A stretch of 9,369 bases of DNA, taken from positions 1 to 9,369 of the forward strand of contig JANXWI010000480.1 in assembly GCA_025351205.1 (NCBI GenBank), read 5' to 3'. This DNA is from Deinococcus sp. Lineage in GTDB: Bacteria; Deinococcota; Deinococci; Deinococcales; Deinococcaceae. How positions within the stretch are numbered: position 1 is the first letter of the stretch; each line of letters starts with the position of its first letter. Positions 1 through 5,982 of the stretch are shown in pieces. The position numbers and the translations under genes were made by a program. Below the pieces are notes generated by a model. The model was not told the DNA's origin and ran no database searches. It was given only the letters and a program-made list of their open reading frames with translations.

Positions 1-44
1 TTGACCACCTTGCTGTCGGGGGCCGAGCAGTAGGGACAGCGCAT
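1..44 (-). CDS. nrdR: Transcriptional repressor NrdR, N-terminal fragment (cut by window edge)
   Basis: The minus strand from the ATG at 44 reads MRCPYCSAPDSKVV before the window ends. This matches the strongly conserved start of NrdR, where CPYC supplies the first cysteine pair of the N-terminal zinc ribbon; the second pair and the ATP-cone domain would lie outside the window. NrdR is a nucleotide-sensing repressor that binds upstream of ribonucleotide reductase operons when dATP/ATP is bound. The start is supported by an AGAGG Shine-Dalgarno (53-57 on the plus strand) with an 8-base spacer. The gene begins 40 bases after the stop of the 116-residue gene, so it may be read from that gene's promoter or from one inside its 3' end; a weak -10 (TATGTT on the minus strand, about 69-74) is visible but the -35 is poor. 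As a core gene it marks the native chromosome edge of the accessory block. Confidence 0.88.
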   Translation of the reverse strand, partial: MRCPYCSAPDSKVV

Positions 45-84
45 CAGAAAAACCTCTGGGTCAGGCCAAACATAGCCCCTTTTA

Positions 85-435
85 TCACGCCGTATAAGTC
101 GGGGGAAATCCAGACTGGGCGCTGGGCTGACGCTGCAAGACGTGCCGCGAGAGGTCGTGAATGTCATGCTTACAGGAGCCTCCTACAAACATTGAATTCA
201 ATTCAACAGTCGGATCTTCTGACATCAACAGGGCTTGCAAAACTGACACAAACTCAGTCACCTGTCCCCGGTCCTGGGCGATGAGCCATAAATGCGCGAT
301 GAGGCCATTATATCCATTGAGCGTGTCGGGTTGATCATCGTATTCAAAATCCAGGCAGTTGTTGATGATTTGTTCAATGCTCTCTTTTATAATTGCCTCA
401 CTTACGGTGCCAGGAAGAATTGCCCGACCACCCAT
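85..435 (-). CDS. Hypothetical protein, 116 residues; possible second immunity-type protein
   Basis: I do not recognise this family. The protein is soluble with no signal peptide or membrane segment. It appears mostly helical: an acidic N-terminal half (TVSEAIIKESIEQIINN, then DFEYDDQPD around residues 29-37), a hydrophobic helix around 43-55, and a basic, proline-containing tail (LQRQPSAQSGFPPTYTA). Small acidic helical proteins next to a toxin are often immunity proteins, so a cognate or orphan immunity role is possible, but it is only an inference. The gene has its own promoter (449-477) with a very short leader, so it need not be co-transcribed with the toxin. Composition changes inside the gene: 24 of 60 bases are G+C at 181-240 and 38 of 60 at 91-150, so the C-terminal end may be host-like sequence joined to an acquired gene. 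No clear Shine-Dalgarno precedes the ATG at 435; GGGACGG lies 6 bases upstream. Confidence 0.62.
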   Translation of the reverse strand: MGGRAILPGTVSEAIIKESIEQIINNCLDFEYDDQPDTLNGYNGLIAHLWLIAQDRGQVTEFVSVLQALLMSEDPTVELNSMFVGGSCKHDIHDLSRHVLQRQPSAQSGFPPTYTA

Positions 436-448
436 TTAGATCCGTCCC

Positions 449-477
449 ATTTTAGCCAAGTTCCCATTTATTAGCAA
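449..477 (-). promoter_or_regulatory. Predicted sigma-70 promoter for the 116-residue gene
   Basis: On the minus strand a -35 TTGCTA (plus 472-477) and a -10 TAAAAT (plus 449-454) are separated by exactly 17 bases. The -10 matches consensus at 5 of 6 positions and the -35 at 4 of 6. The -10 ends 13 bases before the ATG at 435, so the transcript would have a leader of only about 6 bases and be nearly leaderless. The -35 overlaps one arm of the inverted repeat at 470-496, which could serve as an operator. Confidence 0.5.
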
Positions 478-496
478 CTTGTATTAAGTAGCTAAT
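470..496. repeat. Near-perfect 11-base inverted repeat with 5-base loop
   Basis: ATTAGCAACTT (470-480) and AAGTAGCTAAT (486-496) are complementary at 10 of 11 positions around the loop GTATT. It sits directly after the stop of the 151-residue gene and overlaps the -35 of the next promoter. No T-tract follows on either strand and the stem is AT-rich, so it is a poor intrinsic terminator. A dyad operator or an RNA-end structure of the toxin-immunity transcript fits better. Confidence 0.5.
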
Positions 497-497
497 A

Positions 498-953
498 TCA
501 CTCTAAGCCCCTCATCAAGAAAAATGTCACTTCTGGGTCAACATCAGGATCAAGAATTGATACTATAAAATACTTATTAGGAAAGCCGCTCTTTAAGTTA
601 AATTCCCAGTACTTCTTTACTTCGATTGCAAAATAGGATAAGAGTTGTGAATCCATCTCATCAGTCAGAGGATCATGCTGAAACAAATCCTTAATTCTGA
701 GCCGATTGACTCGACTCTCGATCTCGCTGAGCGACAAAGAACTCCCGAAATAACCCTTATAGTCGTCTGGGTCAGAGTTTTGAGAGATCCGAATGTACAT
801 TTCATCCACAATTTTAACCAATGGGCTTATAATTTCCAAAGCAGAGGCAAATCCTATTATTCGTGTGTTGAACGCTATCATAAACTCAGGGTGGTCTGGG
901 GATGCCTTTTTCCAGTCTGTATAGCCAGGAAGAATCGAGATTTCAATTGGCAT
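498..953 (-). CDS. Probable immunity protein for the adjacent DUF4157 toxin (151 residues)
   Basis: The family is not recognised by name; the role comes from context and composition. The ATG at 953 lies 2 bases after the effector stop codon (956-958), on the same strand, so the two genes are co-transcribed and probably translationally coupled. AGGAAA (962-967), inside the last codons of the effector, can act as Shine-Dalgarno with a spacer of about 8 to 10 bases. The protein is soluble and acidic, with D/E-rich stretches (NSDPDD near residues 58-62; DPDVDPE near 133-139) and no signal peptide, as expected for a cytoplasmic inhibitor that binds a basic toxin tip. It looks mixed helical with a strand-rich C-terminus (KYFIVSILDP). 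DNA is about 30% GC at 541-600, matching the effector tip and unlike the GC-rich effector body, which supports joint acquisition of tip and inhibitor. Confidence 0.75.
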   Translation of the reverse strand: MPIEISILPGYTDWKKASPDHPEFMIAFNTRIIGFASALEIISPLVKIVDEMYIRISQNSDPDDYKGYFGSSLSLSEIESRVNRLRIKDLFQHDPLTDEMDSQLLSYFAIEVKKYWEFNLKSGFPNKYFIVSILDPDVDPEVTFFLMRGLE

Positions 954-955
954 GG

Positions 956-1297
956 TTAGCGTTTCCTAGTGGGTATGAAGTCTGGCATTGTCTTGACATC
1001 TATAGCCTCTTTCCCACTTGATGTAATTCTATTTTGAATAGGGCCGTTGGGGGTTTGCCTAGTCACATAGTGATAGAAGACTGCATGAGGCGGTGGCGTT
1101 CCGTTGTGTGGGGCTGAAAGCGGATTAATGTCAACCCTTGAGACTATTCTACCAAAGTTGTCATACGTTGCGTAATAGGTTACATTCCCCTTTGCATCTG
1201 TCCGGAACAGAATACTATCGGGTTTTGCAGTTTCAGGAAAATCTCCCTTAACTTTGATCCCATATTTATCGAGCATGTTATCTATATAACTTCCACC
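956..1297 (-). other. Variable C-terminal toxin tip of the DUF4157 protein (residues about 982-1094)
   Basis: The tip begins at GGSYIDNMLDKYGIKVKG, just after the Lys/Arg/Asn-rich linker TKQKNTKRPNKNP, and runs to the stop. Its core reads YDNFGRIVSRVDIN, then SAPHNGTPPPH, then VFYHYVTRQTPNGPIQNRI. This pattern (an Asp-Gly-Arg turn, Arg-x-Asp, and spaced histidines with PPH) resembles C-terminal tips of RHS and other polymorphic toxins, many of which are predicted RNases, with the histidines and Asp/Arg as candidate catalytic residues. I cannot name the Pfam family with certainty. It is AT-rich compared with the rest of the gene and is directly followed by the probable immunity gene. Confidence 0.55.
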
Positions 1298-4240
1298 AGG
1301 ATTTTTATTCGGTCTTTTAGTATTTTTTTGCTTAGTTTTTGCAAGACGCATTGCTTCCCTAGACGGTGTTTGTGACGGATTCTTAGTTGTGGGGACCTTC
1401 TGGCGCACTGCAATTTCTCTCAATGCCAATTGCATACGTCGTTGTGCCTGTACAGTAGTTTCGCCAGTTCGCAAAGCAGGACTTACATCCTGTTGAAGCT
1501 GCGTGCCTGATCTGGTTTTCGGAGTGTATTCATATTTTGTTCGTCTGGCAGCGCTGCTATTTCTCCTGTATGCCTGCTGTGCTGGACTCCTAGGAATTCT
1601 TTTGGGCCGAGTCCCAGCCGCCCCAGTAGTTTCCGACTTCTGCTCTGGCAACGTTTTCGCGCTTTGCCCACGCCCACTCAACCACTTACCTGCCGGGCTT
1701 TCTCTAATGGCTAGCCCGATCTGCCTACCGAACGGAGTCTTACCCAACTTTACAAGGCCTGCTTTGGCAATGTACGCGATCAACGCCTGTACCAACACAC
1801 TGACCAGCATCTCCAACGCGTCCGAGAGGGCCTTGGCTGCCTTGTCCAGCTGCGCTGGGCTGCCCTCTGCGTCCCAGGTGAGTTTGAGAGCCTGCATCAG
1901 TGAGCCGCCAAAGGCTCCGAGTTGTTTACCCACAAGCACGACCAGAAATCCGATGCCCACGTAGTTCAGCAGGGCCAGCCCGGCCTCAAAGCCAAGAGCC
2001 GCGCCCGGTGCCGCGCCGACCCCACCCGCTAGCGCCCCGACTGCCGCGCCGATGCCGGTGGTTAGCGCCAGCACTCCACCGGACAGAATGGCGAATTGTA
2101 TGAGTCCTTCCAGCAGCTGTGCGGGGGCGTCCAGCACTGCCCGCTTGATGCCTGGGCCGTAATACTTCTGCTTCGCGATGCTTTTCACGGTCCCGTAATC
2201 GTGTGTAAAGCGGGCCATGTGTTGCACCAGCTTACTCAGCTCGGCACTGAGAGAACCCGACGCCACATTCTTGGTCTGAGCCAGTGCAAAACCATAGCTG
2301 GGAATCAGATAGTCAGTATCTGCGATCAATTCCTTGCCCAGAACGTCGCCGCCCGGCACAGTAAAGCCGTACAGGCGCTGAACAAGTGAGGGGTTGTCCT
2401 TAAACGCCTCGGGCTTGTTGGAGGACACGATCACATTGGCGAAATACCGCATGTCCTGCCCGCGTTTCTTGAAGGTCTCCTTGTCCGCTGACAGACCAAA
2501 ATGCCGCTTGACCATCCCCAACAGGGTGTCGCCTGATTTGGCGCGGTGAACGCTGGCTCCGGGGTCTCTGGTAGCGTCAGCCAAACCGCGTTTTCCAGCC
2601 TCCAGGGGCTTGATGAACTGCCCCTCAACGTACCCAACACCACTTGGACTGCTGACCTTGTACCAGCCTTCCTTGTGTTCAAGTAACCGCAAGACGGTGC
2701 CGCGCACGATGATTGGCAGGGCGCGGCGACTTGAGTCACTGACCTGATGGGGTGCTGAAAAGAGCCGCACTCCCTGCTCAGCAGTCACGTACCCACGTTC
2801 GCCAGCTTGTGCGCTGTTGACCCTGGTCTGATCGGGAACGTCCTGGCGCCGCTGTAGGGGAGTGGCAGCCAGGCGTTGCAGCGGGGAGGCTGCCAGGCGC
2901 CCACTGACCAGATGGCTGGTCGCCAGGGTTCCAGTAGCCGAGGCCATGCTGGGCGTCTTCGAGACCCGACCACGCTGGGCATTTGTCGGCGTCGCCTTGT
3001 GTCCCATCCCCGCCAGCGCCTCCAGATCGACCTTGGCGGCGAACTGGCTGCCGAAGCTGCGGGCGTCGTGTTCCTGCCCGGCGTCGCCGTCGATGCCCGG
3101 TTTGGCTGTGCCCTGCGCCTGCTGCTTGGTGTGCTTGATCTCGTGCGCGATCAGCTCCACACCAGTGCGGGTATTGGGATTGAAGGTGCCGGCCTTGAAA
3201 AAGATGTCCTGTCCGGTGGTAAACGCCACGGCGTTCACCTTCTTCGCCAGCGTGTCGGCTTCGGCGTCGTCGTGCAGCCGCACCCGGCTCAGGTCATGGT
3301 TCAACTCCAGTTCCAACACTTTTCGGAGAGACGCTGGAATCGGGTTGCCGCTACCCCGCCGCGCCTGAATGCGTTCCATCAGCGGCTGTTCGCCCTGACC
3401 GTCGAGGTGTTCCAGCTGGCGTTGCAGGCTGTGCAGCCCGATGATGGCCCGGTCCTGGCTCTCCTGAGCCTGCTGGCGCTGGATGGTCTCGTCGATGGCG
3501 CGTTGCAGCGCCTGACGCTGCGACGCCGGCACCTGCATCAGGGCGGTGGTCACCACCGCCCGTCCAGTCCCGGTGCCCAGCCGCTGAAAGGGGGCCAGCG
3601 CCGCACCGTACTCGGCGTAGCGCTGCACGGCTGGGCCGGTATCGGTGCGGAAGCCCTGACCCAGCTGGGTGCCCACGGTACGCAGCACCCCCAGGTGCTG
3701 CGACTGTTCCTGTTCACGCAGGCTGATGGTCTGACCCGGTTTGCCTGCATCGGCCACCCGCTGCACTTCCCACAGGCCGCCCTGGCTCCACTGAGCTGGA
3801 CTCTGAGGCCGCTGAGTCAAAGGGACAACCGGGGTATGGAGATCGGCCTGCCGTTGCACCGCCACCTCGTACTGCCCGACTTGTAGCCGAGGAGAGTTGA
3901 GCAGAGTCTGATGTTCCCCGATCTGACGTTGCAGGCTCTGACGCTGCGAGACTGGACCCTGCGAACTCAGCAGCTCTCGCTGGAGGTGAAGCCCTTCGAG
4001 CATCGGGGCCAGCGCCTGCCGCTGGGCCACCAGGGGCGACAGGGTGAAGTCGGTGAGCTGTTTCTCGGTGCGTTGCAGGTGCAGCTGTCTGGGGCTGACG
4101 TGAGGAGTGGGTAGGAGGGGCGCTCGCCGGACGCTAAAATCAGGACTCAAGCTGCGCTGGGCCGTCAGGCCTTGCCGGTTGACCCGGAGCAAGGAGTCAC
4201 CGGCCTGCCTGGACCGCCTTGACTTGGACTTGTACTCCAC
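956..4240 (-). CDS. DUF4157 polymorphic toxin / contractile-injection-type effector with SH3-like, LysM-like and variable toxin tip (1094 residues)
   Basis: Residues counted from the GTG at 4240. Residues about 30-290 are low complexity, with the tripeptide QRQ seven times plus many LQR/VQR, a style typical of DUF4157 proteins. The DUF4157 domain (about 296-373) reads RRGSGNPIP, then LSRVRLHDDAEAD, then a metalloprotease-like HEIKH (366-370) followed by QQ. This domain is known as a marker of effectors linked to extracellular contractile injection systems. An SH3-like region follows (481-546: VRLFSAP, VLRLLEHKEGWYKVSSPSG, GYVEGQFI), then a LysM-like one (563-650: HRAKSGDTLLGMVKRHFG), both suggesting cell-wall or glycan contact. 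Residues 708-835 are glycine-rich and hydrophobic and could insert in a membrane. A basic linker (about 870-981) leads to a 113-residue tip (982-1094). The start at 4240 is preferred because GGAGG lies 8 bases upstream; a GTG at 4255 would add five residues but has no ribosome site. GC drops from 42/60 (3001-3060) to 19/60 (1261-1320). No injection-apparatus genes are in the window. Confidence 0.85.
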   Translation of the reverse strand: MEYKSKSRRSRQAGDSLLRVNRQGLTAQRSLSPDFSVRRAPLLPTPHVSPRQLHLQRTEKQLTDFTLSPLVAQRQALAPMLEGLHLQRELLSSQGPVSQRQSLQRQIGEHQTLLNSPRLQVGQYEVAVQRQADLHTPVVPLTQRPQSPAQWSQGGLWEVQRVADAGKPGQTISLREQEQSQHLGVLRTVGTQLGQGFRTDTGPAVQRYAEYGAALAPFQRLGTGTGRAVVTTALMQVPASQRQALQRAIDETIQRQQAQESQDRAIIGLHSLQRQLEHLDGQGEQPLMERIQARRGSGNPIPASLRKVLELELNHDLSRVRLHDDAEADTLAKKVNAVAFTTGQDIFFKAGTFNPNTRTGVELIAHEIKHTKQQAQGTAKPGIDGDAGQEHDARSFGSQFAAKVDLEALAGMGHKATPTNAQRGRVSKTPSMASATGTLATSHLVSGRLAASPLQRLAATPLQRRQDVPDQTRVNSAQAGERGYVTAEQGVRLFSAPHQVSDSSRRALPIIVRGTVLRLLEHKEGWYKVSSPSGVGYVEGQFIKPLEAGKRGLADATRDPGASVHRAKSGDTLLGMVKRHFGLSADKETFKKRGQDMRYFANVIVSSNKPEAFKDNPSLVQRLYGFTVPGGDVLGKELIADTDYLIPSYGFALAQTKNVASGSLSAELSKLVQHMARFTHDYGTVKSIAKQKYYGPGIKRAVLDAPAQLLEGLIQFAILSGGVLALTTGIGAAVGALAGGVGAAPGAALGFEAGLALLNYVGIGFLVVLVGKQLGAFGGSLMQALKLTWDAEGSPAQLDKAAKALSDALEMLVSVLVQALIAYIAKAGLVKLGKTPFGRQIGLAIRESPAGKWLSGRGQSAKTLPEQKSETTGAAGTRPKRIPRSPAQQAYRRNSSAARRTKYEYTPKTRSGTQLQQDVSPALRTGETTVQAQRRMQLALREIAVRQKVPTTKNPSQTPSREAMRLAKTKQKNTKRPNKNPGGSYIDNMLDKYGIKVKGDFPETAKPDSILFRTDAKGNVTYYATYDNFGRIVSRVDINPLSAPHNGTPPPHAVFYHYVTRQTPNGPIQNRITSSGKEAIDVKTMPDFIPTRKR

Positions 4241-4248
4241 AGTTGAGT

Positions 4249-4253
4249 CCTCC
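4249..4253 (-). promoter_or_regulatory. Shine-Dalgarno GGAGG deciding the effector start
   Basis: Plus-strand CCTCC is GGAGG on the minus strand, 8 bases before the GTG at 4240. It overlaps the upstream in-frame GTG at 4255, so a ribosome using this site would start at 4240, giving 1094 rather than 1099 residues. Confidence 0.6.
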
Positions 4254-4295
4254 ACTGCTTCAGTGTTTCAGACGGGCAACATTGAGCTGACCTTC

Positions 4296-4324
4296 ATTTT
4301 AACCGGCCAGATGAGGGTTTACAA
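4296..4324 (-). promoter_or_regulatory. Predicted sigma-70 promoter of the effector-immunity operon
   Basis: Minus strand: -35 TTGTAA (plus 4319-4324), 17-base spacer, -10 TAAAAT (plus 4296-4301). The predicted leader to the GTG at 4240 is about 48 bases and carries the GGAGG ribosome site. The -10 and spacing are the same as in the promoter at 449-477. The -35 lies inside a 12-base dyad (4316-4327, arms GGTTT/AAACC), a possible operator. The promoter starts 20 bases after the end of the dehydrogenase-like gene, so the effector operon can be transcribed independently of it. Confidence 0.55.
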
Positions 4325-4344
4325 ACCAGCCCGTGATTCAGACC

Positions 4345-5157
4345 TCAGCCACGCCCGTACTCCATGCCCGGTTGCAGGCTGTTCACGTCGCTGCCCCGCA
4401 CACTCGGCACGGGCGGCATCGGCACGCGCAGAATATTGCCCTGGAGGTGGCGCAACTCCGGCAGGGCCAGGGCCAGCACTGCTTCTGCCAGCGGCCTGTC
4501 GAGCGCCTCCTCACCGCTGGGCGCGCGTCCGGGCAGCACCAGATTGGCCCTCAACTCCTCGGTGTGGGCCTGCTCGACCAATCCCTTCAGGGCACCGCGC
4601 TGAGGCGAGACGTGCAGCCCTTTTTCGTCAAGGTGCGGCCCGATGATGGTCAGCCAGGTGTCTGGCATGTTGCGCCGCGCCAGCTGGGCAATCGCCACCG
4701 ACGACTTGACGTTGCAGTTGAACAGGTCCATCCACTCGTTTTCGCTGAGCAGCGTGAACGTGCTGTGCGCCCGCTTGTCGGCCAGATGCACCACGCCGTG
4801 CAGCACCCCGAAAATCTCCAGAATCCGGGTCTGGGCGCTGCGCCAGTCGAGCGGCACCCCCACATCGGCCTTGATCGGGATGGCCGTGCCGCCCTGCGGC
4901 TCAGTACCCAGCACGCCGCGCTCACGCTGTCCCGCACTGGCCCGGACGGTGCTGGACTCGATGCTGCTGGCGTGGGCGGCCAGAGACTCGGTGTTCACCC
5001 CGATCAGCACCACGTCGGCCCCAGCCAGCGCCAGCGCGCTGCTGATGATCCGCCCGTACCCCTGGTCGGCTCCGGTCACGGCGATGACCTGCCCCTGGAG
5101 GCGGCGGTCTGGAGGCTGGCTGGCTGGAGTTTGGCTGGCGGCAAGCGGGTTGGACAT
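4345..5157 (-). CDS. Short-chain dehydrogenase/reductase-like protein lacking the catalytic Tyr-Lys (270 residues)
   Basis: The length and order of motifs fit a classical SDR with a Rossmann fold. After a short disordered N-terminus comes VIAVTGADQGYG (TGxxxGxG at 28-35), which binds the NAD(P) phosphates, then ADVVLIGVNTESL as the second strand. The usual NNAG is replaced by HLAD (124-127). The structural Asn-Val (149-150, NVKSSVAIAQLA) and the Pro-Gly after the sixth strand (LRANLVLPG, 202-210) are kept. At the catalytic YxxxK position the aligned residues are Val183 and Arg187 (HVSPQRGALKGL), and the preceding serine strand reads IIGPH. The protein may bind a nucleotide without normal oxidoreductase activity. 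The ATG at 5157 is chosen because a -10 (TATACT) sits 8 bases upstream; translation further upstream would use low-complexity residues and no ribosome site. Codon use is host-like. Substrate unknown. Confidence 0.8.
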   Translation of the reverse strand: MSNPLAASQTPASQPPDRRLQGQVIAVTGADQGYGRIISSALALAGADVVLIGVNTESLAAHASSIESSTVRASAGQRERGVLGTEPQGGTAIPIKADVGVPLDWRSAQTRILEIFGVLHGVVHLADKRAHSTFTLLSENEWMDLFNCNVKSSVAIAQLARRNMPDTWLTIIGPHLDEKGLHVSPQRGALKGLVEQAHTEELRANLVLPGRAPSGEEALDRPLAEAVLALALPELRHLQGNILRVPMPPVPSVRGSDVNSLQPGMEYGRG

Positions 5158-5165
5158 GGAACGCC

Positions 5166-5171
5166 AGTATA
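5166..5171 (-). promoter_or_regulatory. Predicted -10 box for a leaderless SDR-like transcript
   Basis: Minus-strand TATACT (5 of 6 to TATAAT) ends 8 bases before the ATG at 5157, so transcription would begin at or next to the start codon. There is no Shine-Dalgarno between them, which fits leaderless translation as is common in Deinococcus. No good -35 is seen at the expected distance. Confidence 0.4.
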
Positions 5172-5221
5172 CCGCCAACCCTGCTCGCACCTGACGCAGG
5201 GGCCATGCCAGGTTCCTCACG

Positions 5222-5263
5222 CCAGACCATGCACTCAGAAATCCAGACCATGCACCCAGAGAT
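5222..5263. repeat. Two-copy 21-base tandem repeat
   Basis: CCAGACCATGCACTCAGAAAT-type units lie at 5222-5242 and 5243-5263 and agree at 19 of 21 positions (differences at unit positions 14 and 19). The nine bases CCAGACCAT of each unit also occur, in complement, within the left terminal repeat of the element at 5561-5735. Function unknown. Confidence 0.7.
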
Positions 5264-5560
5264 GGAGTGCGAACAGACAGCAATAACTCAGGATGAATTT
5301 TCCGGTCTGATCGCTTCTGGTTCGCAGAGACCTGATGCGGATTCCGTCCAATCCGTTATAAAAACAGAACCCCACCGTTTTTCCAACTCCTTATTTTGGG
5401 CAGAACAGCGCGCCTGGGCACGCTTGCCCGCTTCCAGTCGGATCAACAGTTATTGCATAACTGATTGGCCAGAATCCTCATGATACGGTTTGGCACTCGC
5501 TCCGCTCGGTTGAACTTCCAGGCCATGCTCTCACCTCGGGAGTGGGGCACCGCTACTCAC

Positions 5561-5735
5561 AATGGTCTGGACAGTTTCAGTGTGTCGTCACAGAAAACCC
5601 GATGAACACTGAACACAGGGTTTTTGACCCCTCCCCCTTGAGGGGGGAGGTTGGGAGGGGGTGAGCTGGCTGAGCGTCCCAGACAGCGTTTCCCCAATTC
5701 CCTTTTCTGTCCATTTGGAAACTGTCCGGACCATT
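5561..5735. mobile_element. MITE-like element, 175 bases with 18-base terminal inverted repeats
   Basis: The left end AATGGTCTGGACAGTTTC (5561-5578) is the inverted match, at 17 of 18 positions, of GAAACTGTCCGGACCATT (5718-5735). There is no room for a transposase inside, so this would be a non-autonomous element moved by a related insertion sequence, or an IS remnant. I see no convincing target duplication: the flanks are CTCAC on the left and GATTC on the right. It lies in the non-coding stretch between two divergent genes, a common site for such elements. The family of the parent IS is not recognised. An alternative is a large regulatory inverted repeat, but the 139-base spacing argues for an element. 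Confidence 0.55.
5628..5661. repeat. C-rich/G-rich hairpin (REP-like palindrome) inside the MITE-like element
   Basis: CCTCCCCC (5630-5637) pairs perfectly with GGGGGAGG (5643-5650) around a 5-base loop, and a further G-rich run TTGGGAGGGGG follows (5651-5661). Sequences of this style recur as interspersed intergenic repeats in many high-GC bacteria. The G runs could also form a G-quadruplex. No T-tract follows on either strand, so it does not look like an intrinsic terminator. Confidence 0.55.
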
Positions 5736-5900
5736 GATTCAACAGATTTCATTATTTTCGCAGGGAGTCTGTCGGCAGCCAGGGCACATTTTCACGACTG
5801 GCGCGGCCTTTCCAGAGTCATGCGCGGGCCGTCCTATGCCGAACCGGCTCACCTCACAGGCCAGTCAGACCAGGACAGAATTATCGAGTTCTTTACGCTA

Positions 5901-5929
5901 TTTACATATTAAAGATTTTACGGTAAGCT
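5901..5929 (+). promoter_or_regulatory. Candidate promoter region for the Gly-Gly protein / DUF4132 operon
   Basis: The stretch 5881-5930 is sharply AT-rich compared with its surroundings. TTTACA (5901-5906, 5 of 6 to the -35 consensus) is followed after 17 bases by TAAGCT (5924-5929), a weak -10. Other register choices such as CATATT (5905-5910) are possible. The leader to the ATG at 5983 would be about 47 bases. Confidence 0.35.
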
Positions 5930-5982
5930 GAACGGTGAACAGCATCACTGTCGTAATTCAACCCACCGTGCGCGAGGTGTTC

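Larger units (their letters stand above)
5158..5982. other. 825-base intergenic region between divergent genes
   Basis: No convincing gene is seen. Short open frames exist (for example 5205-5483 and 5661-5912) but lack ribosome sites, recognisable motifs and the GC-biased codon pattern of the neighbours. The region contains the SDR-like -10 box, a 21-base tandem repeat (5222-5263), a MITE-like element (5561-5735) with an internal C-rich/G-rich hairpin, and an AT-rich promoter region (5881-5930) for the plus-strand operon. The stretches 5264-5560 and 5736-5880 hold nothing else I can support; GGTCT/AGACC at 5304-5332 is a weak dyad. Confidence 0.6.

Noticed and set aside
675..959. Plus-strand open frame of 94 codons opposite the immunity gene
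   Set aside because: No ribosome site or motif, and the minus-strand gene is tightly linked to the effector stop codon.
2876..3886. Long plus-strand open frame of 336 codons opposite the effector
   Set aside because: It is antisense to the GC-rich QRQ part of a gene with clear domains; its translation has no recognisable motif and is a by-product of the high GC.
4333..5286. Plus-strand open frame of 317 codons opposite the SDR-like gene
   Set aside because: The minus strand carries the TGxxxGxG motif and SDR order; the plus-strand translation is His/Arg/Gln-rich without a family pattern.
5304..5332. Possible tRNA-like fold with a GGTTCG-type loop
   Set aside because: Only a five-base GGTCT/AGACC pairing and a TTCGC run are present; no acceptor, D or anticodon arms can be drawn.
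5205..5483. Plus-strand open frame of 92 codons in the intergenic region
   Set aside because: Its start lies over the tandem repeat, it has no ribosome site, no motif and no codon bias.
5594..5625. AAAACCC/GGGTTTT dyad followed by T residues, as a terminator
   Set aside because: Only three G-C pairs with a 17-base loop, inside the MITE-like element and with no gene ending just before it on the plus strand.
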